Assembly: GCA_018398765.1 (NCBI GenBank)
Contig: JAHBMJ010005800.1
Coordinates: 1,057-65,056, forward strand
Direction: 5' to 3'
From: Chromera velia
Taxonomy: Eukaryota; Sar; Chromeraceae
DNA: 64,000 nt
Translations under genes and position numbers: made by a program
Shown here: positions 36,748-48,478 of the stretch, piece by piece
How the letters are laid out: the number at the start of each line of letters is the position of its first letter
Numbering within the stretch: the stretch's first letter is position 1
The notes under the pieces: model-generated
Database searches by the model: none
Told to the model about the DNA's origin: nothing
What the model saw: only the letters and a program-made list of their open reading frames with translations

Positions 36748-37760
36748 GAAGAGAACCGACCTTGCTCTCCTGTCCTTTCTTCTGCGCAGGCCAAACGAAC
36801 AATTCGAAAAGGTGTTGTCTACCATATCGTGAGAATGGAAACGGCACACTGGCCTGCAGGAGAAGGGGAACAGGAGTGCTTCGTGTATGCAACTGAAGTG
36901 AGTGAGGGAAAAGGAAAGGGGAGAATGAATGATGGAAGGAATGTGGGTTCTGATTTTCTCTCTTCTGACTTTCCCTCTTCTCTTCCGTCTGATCATCCTG
37001 CTCGGTCGGCCCCTGATTTGTCGGACGTGCATGCTTTTCTCTCTCGACCAGATGCAGATATTCCTCAGGATGTGAAAGGAATTGTGACAGATCATACGTC
37101 TCTTTTTCTTGATCGTCTCTCTCATCTGCCACCGTCAACAGGACCTCATTTGGATTTCAAAATCGAACTTGAGCCCGGTCATTCACCTCCTGCCCGTTCG
37201 CCTTATCGGCTGTCAGTGGGAGAAACAGATGAGCTGAGGAGACAGATAGATACATACCTTGAACAAGGATTCATCCGACCGTCTGCTTCTCCTTATGCTG
37301 CGCCTGTTCTTTTTGTACAAAAGAAAGATGGCTCGATAAGAATGTGTTGTGACTACACTGGCTTGAATCGTATCACTATCAAAGACAAGCATTCTTTCCC
37401 TCACCTGCAAGAGTTGATTGATCGATTGCATGGGGCCTGGTTCTTCACGACACTGGACCTCAGGCAGTATTATCACCAAATGAGGGTCAGAGAAGAAGAC
37501 ATCCCAAAGACAGCTTTCACTACACGCTATGGTTCTTTTGAGTGGCTGGTTGTCTCTTTTGGGTTAACAAACGTGCCTCCTACAGTGATGAGGTTGATTT
37601 AATTTTCTCTTTGCTCTTATCTTGACCGTTTTGTTTCAGTTTTTCTGGATAACATTCTGATTTATTCACGTACAAGAGAAGAGCGCAAGAGACACATCAG
37701 AATTGTTTTCATTTGTTGAGTGAAAATAAATTGTATGCAAAATTGTCGAAATGCCATTTC
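36748..37760 (+). pseudogene. Element 1 reverse transcriptase (degenerate)
   Basis: Linker followed by RT: LEQGFIRPSASPYAAPVLFV, then CCDYTGLNRITIKDKH, LDLRQYYHQMRV and FEWLVVSFGLTN. A TAA at 37600 interrupts the frame. Beyond it the same frame continues to the catalytic site, which reads FLDN (about 37645) instead of F/Y-x-D-D, so the enzyme would be inactive even without the stop. A further frameshift occurs near 37700-37720. The annotated open frame from 36583 begins inside the LTR of element 2; its first 55 codons are therefore not pol. Confidence 0.85.
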
Positions 37761-37908
37761 ATGCAGACTGAGGTGATATTTCTCGAGCTGAAGATCTCCA
37801 GGACCGGAGTGCGGCCCGAGCAGAGCAAGACAGACCAAGTCAGTAAGTGTATGGCCTACTCCCAAGAACAGAAATGAAGTGCTTTCGTTTTGAGGGTTTG
37901 TAAATTGG

Positions 37909-39273
37909 GTGAGACGGTTTGTCCCTCGCTTCAGTGAGAAAGCAGGCCCTTTGTATGCATTGCTGAAGGGAAACAAATCATTTGAGTGGGGGAAGAAAGA
38001 GGAAGAAAGCTTTGAAGCAGTAAAGCAAGTAGTAAAGAATACTGTCGAACTCTACATTCCTGACTCTGTGCGTCCTTTCAAAATTTTTGTGGATGCATGC
38101 AAATCGACAGAAACGCTCGCTGCCGCACTCATGCAGGAAGATCCTAAGATCGGCTGGCTCCGTCCGTGTGCATTTGCATCATGTAGAATAACACAGGCAG
38201 AGCTCAAGTATCCGATCAGAGATAAAAAATTTCTTTCCTGTGTGTTTGCGGTCAAATCGTGGAGGCCATACGTTAGTCACACAACTAAGGTGTGGTCAGA
38301 TCATGAGTCTCTTAAATATGTGAATGTGTCCGCTGACCGCACCTTAATGTCTCCACGTATACGCAGATTTGTCAGCATGTTCGATGAGATCGGAATCACT
38401 CCAAGGTATGTGCTTGGTGCTCGGAATCGCGTGGCAGATGCGCTGAGCAGGTGCCCTGGGGTGAACGCTGAGAAAGAAAAAAAAGATAAAGAAAGAAAAG
38501 AAGTGTGTCAATTGTTACAAATGGAATCAAGAGTGCAACCGGATGAGGAATTACTGGAAAGGATAAGGAAACGATATAAAGAAGAGAAATTCTGGACGGA
38601 GGTGAAGGAAGTGCTTGAAGCAAGGCTCCAAATTGAAGACCCTGACAAAGACCCTGAGAAAGAGGTGCCTGGTCCTCGACATTTGCAGCTGATTCTTCCG
38701 AGGTTTCAGATAGAAGACGGACTGCTCTCTTTCAATGACAGACTGGCCATCCCGACAGAGAGACTACAAAGAAACCTCATCTATGAACATCATGATACGG
38801 CCGCAGGGGGGCATTTGGAGGCAGAGAAAACATATTTAAAACTGGCAGGGAGTTTCTATTGGCCACACATGTACGCATCAGTTGTTCAGTACGTCAGAAA
38901 GTGTGATGCCTGTCAAAGAGCAAAGAGGCCGACTGAGAAGCAGTATGGATTGCTCCAACCTCTGTCTATTCCTGAATTTTCTTTTCAGTCTATTTCTCTT
39001 GATTTTGTATTTGGACTCCCGAGGGTGGTGTTTAAAGGAGAAGAGGTAGATGGAATCCTCTTTGTGGTTGATCGCCTCTCCAAAACTCCTTTCTTTGCTG
39101 CAGTCTCACAAGAGATTACAGTGGAAGGGACAGCCGAGGTGGTCTTTGAGAGGATTATCTATGAGTACGGGATGTCCCAATCAGTGGCCAGTGACTGTGA
39201 TCCTCGTTTTCTCTCTGCATTTTGGAAGGAACTCGCTCGGCTGTGGGGCACATTGATTAAATGTCAAAATTGA
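37909..39273 (+). pseudogene. Element 1 RNase H and integrase (interrupted)
   Basis: 454 open codons. Tether/RNase H comes first (RFVPRFSEKAGPLYALLKG, FKIFVDACKS, VWSDHESLKYV, then RNRVADALSRCPG). The integrase zinc-binding region follows (HHDTAAGGHLEAEKTYLKL, ending CDACQRAKR) and the start of the core with D in SLDFVFGLP and D in SDCDPRF. The frame then ends near 39271. The region carrying the catalytic Glu (TERDNQTIEQ, about 39310-39340) is present in another frame, preceded by a TAG at 39308. At least one frameshift and one stop therefore separate the core. Confidence 0.88.
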
Positions 39274-39655
39274 ATATGAGCACAAGAGGACACCCACAGT
39301 CAGATGGATAGACAGAGAGGGACAACCAGACCATCGAACAAATGTTGCGTTGTTTCGTGAACGAGATCAAACGGACTGGCCGAAGTGGTTGTGTTTTTAT
39401 CAGTTTGCGTATCATGATTCGGTGCATCCAGCCACAGGCATGTCTCCTTTTTGCTTTCTGTATGGACGTAACCCGATTTGCCTGCCTTCTGTCTCTGTGC
39501 GTTCTAAGTCATTCTGTCCGCCAGCAGCAGACTTTGCAGATCGTAGAGAGACAAAAATCATGAGAACAAAGGAGAGACTTAAGTAAGCAAGAGAACGAGC
39601 AACTCGACAAGTAGATCCACACAGACAAGAGGTTTCATTTGCTCCAGGGGATTTT

Positions 39656-40174
39656 TTGCTTATACGCAATACATATTTTAAGGGAAGCAGGAAGCCAAGC
39701 AAGAAGCTTGAGCCTGTATTTTATGGACCATTCGAGGTAGAGAGAAAGGTGGGGAGCAACGCGTATGAGCTCATATTCCCTGCAGGAATGAAGGGTCATA
39801 ATATGATTAATGTATCATACCTGAAGAAGTATGAGAGAAGGAAGGATGATCCTCTGCCTGCTGTTCGGTTATCTGCATCAGAAGAGATTGAGTATGAAGT
39901 AAAAGAGATTCTCGACCACAGAAAGATAGACAAACAGGCGTACTACCTGGCATGGTGGAAAGGAGAAAGTAAAGAGAATGTATTATGGAAACCTGCTGTC
40001 AACCTGACATATGCAAAGGAGGCATTGCATGCCTTCAAAGAAAAAAAGAGACAGCAGGAGAAAGAGAAGCAAGCAACGGGCACGTGTAGGTGGCAATTAA
40101 GAAGTAGAGAGCTGAAATCAGTATGGGCAAAACTAAGAGGTTTGTGGAGTGGAATGCGTGTGTGTGAGTTTTAG
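39656..40174 (+). pseudogene. Element 1 integrase C-terminus and chromodomain
   Basis: The end of the integrase is an SH3-like part (KLEPVFYGPFEVERKVG, then NVSYLKKYERR), followed by a typical chromodomain (EYEVKEILDHRKIDKQAYYL, then WWKGESKENVLWKP). This places element 1 in the chromoviruses. It is detached from the rest of integrase by frameshifts at 39270-39655. The basic tail (KEKKRQQEKEKQ) runs toward the 3' LTR. Confidence 0.88.
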
Positions 40175-40415
40175 GAAGATGAAATTCCCTGGTACTAAGT
40201 GATTCGAGGAAGAAAGCAAATCTATCCTGCATCATATATAGATGCAGGGTGGCAGTATGGGTATCGGACTCTGCATTCCGACTTGCTTCGTTCATTTATG
40301 GTTCGATGAAGTGTGCAGGTGCATGTTATCAATCAATGTCACGAGGTCGATTAGTTATGGATGTGTGCAGGCACTGGAACCGAGCGTGGACGTCGGTTTC
40401 ACAGCAGCGGGCAGG

Positions 40416-40711
40416 TGTAGGCCGGCTACGAGCGGTGAGTACGCGACGGGCCCGCAGAGTAGCAGAGCCGCAAGGCCGGCGGCGCCGCAGTGATGCGCGC
40501 GCAGACTTCAATAAGTATGGCTTGACACAGGACTGAATAAAGTGACATCAATCTGCATGCATTCGAATTAGCTAACGATCGCTAACGATCGTTGGACTGG
40601 CTTGATCAAAGGAACAATGTACAAACCTGTCTAGGTCAAACTCTTATAGTCTATGAACTCTAAATGCACATCGTTAGCGTTGAGAGTTCTAAGCACCGTA
40701 TTCTGCTTACA
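40416..40711 (+). repeat. 3' LTR of element 1
   Basis: 296 bp partner of 17679-17974, TGTAGGCCGG to TGCTTACA, followed directly by the ACGAC target duplication. The segment immediately before it (GCAGCGGGCAGG) is a weak polypurine tract. Confidence 0.92.
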
Positions 40712-41102
40712 ACGACTATCAACTTACGTGTAAAGTCTGCGCATTACTGGTTCGGTTCCTTCTTCTACCTTTTTGTCTTTGGACATTGCATTACAAGACT
40801 GTTATACATCTTGCTGTCTATCTTTCAATCTCATTTATTTGCATTTAATTCGCATCTTCTGTATTTCATCTGTCCACTACAGAAAAGGAATCTGTATCAT
40901 CATTTTTGTATGACTTCTTTTCATTTATTGCAATACAGTTTGTTTGTTTGATTCTGTGTAACGCATTCAAGTGTTGTTTGGAAAGTGTTGCATGGCTCGC
41001 ATATACGGCGTGTGTCAATCACTCCGGTCCTCCGGGACTGTACTCCTCGCGTCCTCTCGGCCCAGAGCATCACCCCGGCCCGCTTGCCTCTGAGGCCTAA
41101 CA
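40712..41102 (-). repeat. Rest of the invaded LTR of element 3
   Basis: Continues 17644-17678 across element 1. Compared with the intact LTR at 42094-43154 it lacks 637 bp: the sequence joins at an ATTG (40785-40788) that occurs at both ends of the extra segment in the other copy (42197-42200 and 42834-42837). This looks like a deletion between short repeats, though an insertion in the other copy is possible. Confidence 0.75.
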
Positions 41103-42093
41103 ACCACTCCCCCCTCCAGTCTGCTCGTCCCGAGCAGATCATGCAAAGGACAAAGCAGGGGCACGTTAACATGTCATGTACCACTCAAACTCCTGGGGGC
41201 TGCCCTTACCCCGACGACTTCGTTTCTTTTCATTTACAGAGGCTCTTGGATGCGTCCATCCTTTTGCACATTCGAGCAAGAAGGGAAAGAGGGTTTGCCT
41301 CACTCAACCAACGAGAAAAGACAAAGACAACAATCACTGTGAGACATTCATTGGACCTGCCGGAAAAATTTTTCTTTCGCTCTCTCATATGCACCAACCA
41401 ACTTTGGTGTATCCACCTCACTCTCCTTCATCCATGCAAAAGTCCCATCATCGATTCGGAACGAGACTCGATACTCCTCCTCTCCATCCTCTGAGGGCCG
41501 TCCAGCCAGAATTCAAACTGACTGAGGCGCTTTCCGTTTTCCCCTCTCTCTCTGCCTTTCTTCTGGATGAACCTCCAACTCATCTCCTAATCCGAGCTCG
41601 TCGAAGAGCTCATCCATTTCAGGGTCGTCCCCTATCCTGAATATGGCGGGGCAATCGCTCGAGCAGGGAACTGGCTTCTCTTCTCTCTCTCTTTCTTTTT
41701 CTGCAGAGTCTTCCTCTGCTTCTCCATCATCCTCTCTCTCACGGGACTCTGTCCGTGGCGTACTTGCGGGGATCTCTTCCCCTCTCCTTTCATGTCCATT
41801 TTTATCCTTCTTTCCTTCTTCCCACAATTGCAATCAGTCTTCACTTACAACTTCCCTCTTCTTTCCTCCAATCGGTCAAATCACAGCGACATGCGGTCGG
41901 TTGCGTGGTGTGCCAACCACGACAAAAGGCCCATCTGCCTTTGTACTGAAAGCAGGGAAGCCGAGCTGAGGTACAGAGCGACGGAGGAGAACGCGATCTC
42001 CCACTCGGAACTTTCGAGTTATGCGTGGGGGATTTCGTCTCTTTCTTGTCTGTCACTCCCTCTCTGCTCGGTTGACCGCTCTGCTACCACTTT
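41103..42093 (-). other. Internal region of element 3, possibly a captured coding fragment
   Basis: 991 bp, distinctly less AT-rich than its surroundings. On the minus strand a frame at 41833-41513 (MQLWEEGKKDKNGHER, then CPAIFRIGDDPEMDEL) has acidic/basic alternation that looks protein-coding. A second frame at 42056-41841 is Cys-rich (CFQYKGRWAFCRGWH). Neither is a retroviral protein. They could be exons of a host gene captured by the element, or chance. The family is not recognised. Confidence 0.4.
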
Positions 42094-43154
42094 TGTTGGT
42101 ATGGCTAGCGTAACAGCAGCATGACGACTATCAACTTACGTATAAAGTCTGCGTATTACTGGTTCAGTTCCTTCTTCCACCTTTTTGTCTTCAAACATTG
42201 TCCTTGCGATGGCCTTTTAATTTTCTCAAGGAACAATATTTGCGTGTTTTGGTCCGTACGGCCAGCACGGATCTGATTGAAGGATGGTTGAATGAGATTG
42301 CGTTTCTGGAACGCTTTAGGCCAACGATGTATTGAATATGTTTACATGTGTATCTTCCTTATTTCGATTCTTTTTGTCCTATTAATCTTCGATCGAACGT
42401 CTCTTTTATGTAGCACACAGAGCCAGAAGCGATAGAAAAAAGACAGTGGCGAGACCAGAGGGGGGGGTCGCGCGTGATGTTGTATGTTGGAATTGCGGTT
42501 GCTCGTCCGGCATGTCAGGATTGAGAGTGTGCGCATTGGTACTGCGGCCTGTGCCAAGATGATTTTAAATTGTGCGCACGACCGATCGTTCACGGGGTAG
42601 TGTTTGAGCCATGCCGAGATTTATTGATTTTTTGCGCCGTACGTGTATTTGGCATCGAATTGGCATGCATCCGTCTATCTATACATGCGTACTGAGATAC
42701 TGGCATGTGAGAGTTCGAGTAGAAGGACTGCTCTTCCACTGAACACAGTGCTGCCGCCTACTAGCACAGTGTGGAGACGGTTAGGACATACGTTACAGCT
42801 GTCTGAAGTAACGCGATTTCTAAGGTAACACTAATTGTATCACAAGACTGTTATACATCTTGCTGTCTATCTTCTAATCTCATTTATTTGCATTTAATTC
42901 GCATCTTCTGTATTTCATCTGTCCACTACAGAAAAGGAATCTGTATCGTCATTTCTGTATGACTTCTTTTCATTTATTGCAATACAGTTTGTTTGTTAAA
43001 TTCCGTGCAACGCATTCAAGTGTTGTTTGGAAAGTGTTGCATGGCTCGCGTGCACGGCGTACGTCAATCACTCCGGTCCTCCGGGACCGCACTCCTCGCG
43101 TCCCCTCGGCCCAGAGCGTCACCCCGGCCCACTCACAGCCTCTGAGGCCTAACA
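42094..43154 (-). repeat. Intact LTR of element 3 (5' LTR in its own orientation)
   Basis: 1061 bp. It contains, at 42094-42140, the uninterrupted version of the site into which element 1 inserted in the other LTR: GCATGACGACTATCAACTT here, versus ACGAC on both sides of element 1 there. Confidence 0.8.
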
Positions 43155-43155
43155 T

Positions 43156-43413
43156 GCCACCTAAAAAAATATAATCAAGATCATCTCTATCTGCGGCATC
43201 TTTTTTTAAGAGACCGTCCACGTCTGCGGCGTAGATGGTCAAGACACCGTCCAGATATGCTAGCAGATATACAGCTATGGCTTTCAAGACACCATAAATG
43301 ATCCGCACCTGCGACGTGGATAGGGGTGGACTTTTAAGCTTATCCAAAAATGCGGCCTGAACTTTCAAGTGGTAGTTAGGGTCAGGGAGGTCAGTTCGCT
43401 TAAGTTCGCTCAT
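43156..43413 (-). CDS. Short ORF outside element 3, unknown
   Basis: An ATG frame from 43413 runs about 85 codons (MSELKRTDLPDPNYH, then LLAYLDGVLTIYAADVDGL) before reaching the LTR of element 3. Across the target duplication it would stop almost at once on the far side (17638). The start codons overlap the inverted-repeat segment 43371-43392. It has a protein-like composition but no recognised domain, and may be a fragment of an older DNA transposon. Confidence 0.3.
43371..43392. repeat. Right member of the inverted repeat bracketing the nested elements
   Basis: GGTAGTTAGGGTCAGGGAGG and two more bases match the complement of 17621-17642 at 19 of 22 positions. It is followed outward by CAGTTCGCTTAAGTTCGC. 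Confidence 0.4.
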
Positions 43414-43485
43414 CTATATACTCCTTAATAATCCTGTATTATCCTCTATAAGTAGATCATTTTTTTTTTTTAACATTCTTAGTAA

Positions 43486-44192
43486 TAGGGCTGGGAAAAG
43501 GTTCATTGAGAAAAGGTTCAAATCTGAAAAAGTGAACCTGTTGAACCTGTTTTGAACCTGTTGAACCTGTTAAACCTGTTTTGAACCTGTTTTGGAGGCC
43601 AGACGCGCAGCCACTGGCACAAAGCCGGCCAGGCCCGTGCCGCCCACGGCCGATATAGGTGAAATAAGGAGCCGGAGCCGCGCGCACAGCAACTATCCCC
43701 AGCCGGTTCAATCTATTGTGTCGGACAGACGCATGTCAGCATATGTCAGCATCATATGTCAGCATGAAAACTTATGCTGACGGTTGCAGAAGTGAAGAAG
43801 TACACGTGACTTACCAAGTTTTCCACTTGCAAGGCCCCGCATCAAAATGGACAGTCTCCACTGAAGGAATGAGAAAGTATAGAGTTTGTTTGACAGCAAT
43901 CTGCACGACAGTGTAATTGATAATGTCTTTTTGGAGGGGCTGCTTCAGACAATGTCTTTTTGAACAAGAATGTTGCTCCTCATATGAAGTACAAAGCAGG
44001 TGACACAATATTGCCAATTCACATGATCGGGTGCACTGATGAGTATTCGAAAACAGAGTTTCAATCCGATTTTGTGTGGCAAAAGGTTGGAACGAATGCA
44101 AACCCAGATCTTAGGGTGCCACCCGCGGTAGCTGGGAGCGGTGGGGGCCATGGGGGGGAGCAAAGGGGGGGGTAACAGGCCGGGCCGGGAGT
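43486..44192. mobile_element. hAT-like non-autonomous element, copy 2 (inverted, truncated)
   Basis: Matches copy 1 (about 6170-6853) in reverse orientation, starting with the inverted-repeat end TAGGGCTGGGAAAAGGTTC at 43486 and stopping abruptly after CCGGGCCGGGAG near 44192. The other terminus is missing. It contains a small TATGTCAGCATCATATGTCAGC duplication not in copy 1. Short plus-strand frames match the minus-strand frames of copy 1. Confidence 0.75.
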
Positions 44193-45714
44193 AATGTCTT
44201 ACATGAAATAAATGATACGAAAGTAGTTATTTGAACAGTGAACAACGTACTACTTACTTACTTAATGGCAGTTTAGCCGAGAGTCTCCGAAACAGAGATA
44301 AATGGCAATAAACGGCAACCCATACATGCAGGCTATGATGCAGTTCGTCCGCAATTTGAGCTGGGAGATAAAGCGATCAATAACATGCCTAGTCCCTACT
44401 AGTCCCAAGATATAGAACACGTCATCCCAAGATTTGTACTATCTTTCTTTGATTAAATGAAAGGGAAAAACACAGAGATAGAATATTTCTTTACTGAGAT
44501 GTGCACCTTAAGCAGTAATTCGATGGTAATTTCGACCGTGTCTGTCTATATAAAATCTCTATATAGGTATCTGTATTTCGACGTATAGTTTTTCCTCTTT
44601 TTCTACTTTTTTTTTCCTCCACCACTTACATCCACTTACCGTCACTTCTAATCACTTCAATCAACTACAAGTAGCTGTACCAGACTCGAGATCATCGTTT
44701 TCATTTTTATCCGTACAGTTGTTACTACCTTTGTGGGTTGCTGGGATTGCTCAACGATTATCAAGCACAGCGCAGCAGTCCCACTCCTTTTCTTAGGAGA
44801 GGAAGGGAGGAAAGAATCAGGGAAGGAAGGGAAGGAGATGCTCTCAGCCGGAGCCAATTAAATGAAAAGGAAAGAGAGGAAGAGTAACGACTGTTACCAC
44901 GGAACTTAATCGTCCATCCAAACTGCGAAAGAAAAGAGAGGAACTTCGGGTGGACAGACACAATGAACGAAAGAAAACAAACGCGTCGCTAAGAAGGATC
45001 GAAGAAAGAAAAAGACTCGATCGATCGATCTAGCTGTTCTGTTTGTCGGACATCGACAGAGGGGGCAGAGAAGAGAACTTGGGGAGAAAGAAAGTAGAAA
45101 GGCACTACGGTGGGCGAACTATCATGCGAACGATTTCTTCCCTTCCCTTCCCTTCCCTTTCCCCCATGGCTTGTTGATACATTCGAGAAGCCCCCCTCCC
45201 TCCCACGCAAACAGGAGAGGAAGGAGGGAAGGAAGAAGGGGGCTTGATGCAGACAAATGCGAACGTACGCAACCAACCGACCCGCCTTCCCCAAGGCTGC
45301 TCGTTGACTTCAAGAGGGGTGTGCGTTAACGAGAAGAGCATTGCAGTACAGTAAGCAAGGATGGGTTTCGCGTCGTCTTTCTTCTGTCACCCTGTCATCT
45401 ACCCCTGCACATCGTCACTACGTGAATCATGCGTGCGTTTATGAGTGAGTGAGTGAGTCTTGCAGGCAGTCACTTAGTTCCCAGGCAGTACTTTGACCTT
45501 CAGTCCCGGAAACAACCGTCGTTATCTCCCAGCCCTCTCTCTCAATTCTGCTCTTCTCAGTGCCGCACACCCACAATGCACTCCAGTCTATGAAGGAAGG
45601 CTTCTTCGGTTGGCAACAAAGTGCTTTTCCTTCCCTCCCCTTACCTCGCGGAAAGCAAAACTTGCACAAAGACTGACAGACAGACCGACAGTTTCTTAAT
45701 TCTCTTCACTTCAA
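44193..45714. other. Intergenic / 3' flank of the DUF2854-Grx gene
   Basis: No gene supported. CCCTT microsatellite at 45138-45163, GATC-rich palindrome at 45018-45031, and a GTGA tract at 45440-45460. The last few hundred bases are probably the 3' UTR of the minus-strand gene that ends at 45715. Confidence 0.5.

Positions 45715-48478
<2,764 letters not shown>

Larger units (their letters stand above)
17679..40711 (+). mobile_element. Ty3 chromovirus (element 1), inserted in the LTR of element 3
   Basis: Two 296 bp LTRs (17679-17974 and 40416-40711) start TGTAGGCCGG and end TGCTTACA. They are flanked by a perfect 5 bp target duplication ACGAC (17674-17678 and 40712-40716). Internal order is gag, protease, RT, RNase H, integrase, chromodomain, which is Ty3 chromovirus order. 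All coding parts carry stops or frameshifts. Element 2 (19920-36743) interrupts it between protease and RT. The LTRs differ at only a modest number of positions, so insertion is not ancient. Without the nested element it would be about 6.2 kb. Confidence 0.9.
17644..43154 (-). mobile_element. Outer LTR retrotransposon (element 3), short internal region, minus orientation
   Basis: The two direct repeats begin TGTTGRTATGGCTAGCG and end CCTAACA: 17644-41102 (interrupted by element 1) and 42094-43154. They are flanked by a 5 bp target duplication with one mismatch, TACCA at 17639-17643 and TGCCA at 43155-43159. Read on the minus strand, the LTR ending at 42094 is followed after four bases by TGGTAGCAGAGCGG, close to the usual initiator-Met tRNA primer site. 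The other LTR is preceded by a polypurine tract, GGAGGGGGGAGTGGT, at 41117-41103. The internal region is only 991 bp and has no gag or pol, so the element is non-autonomous (LARD/TRIM-like). Confidence 0.75.

Noticed and set aside
41176-41640. Plus-strand ORF of 154 codons in element 3
   Set aside because: Composition is not protein-like, and the minus strand is the sense strand of the element.
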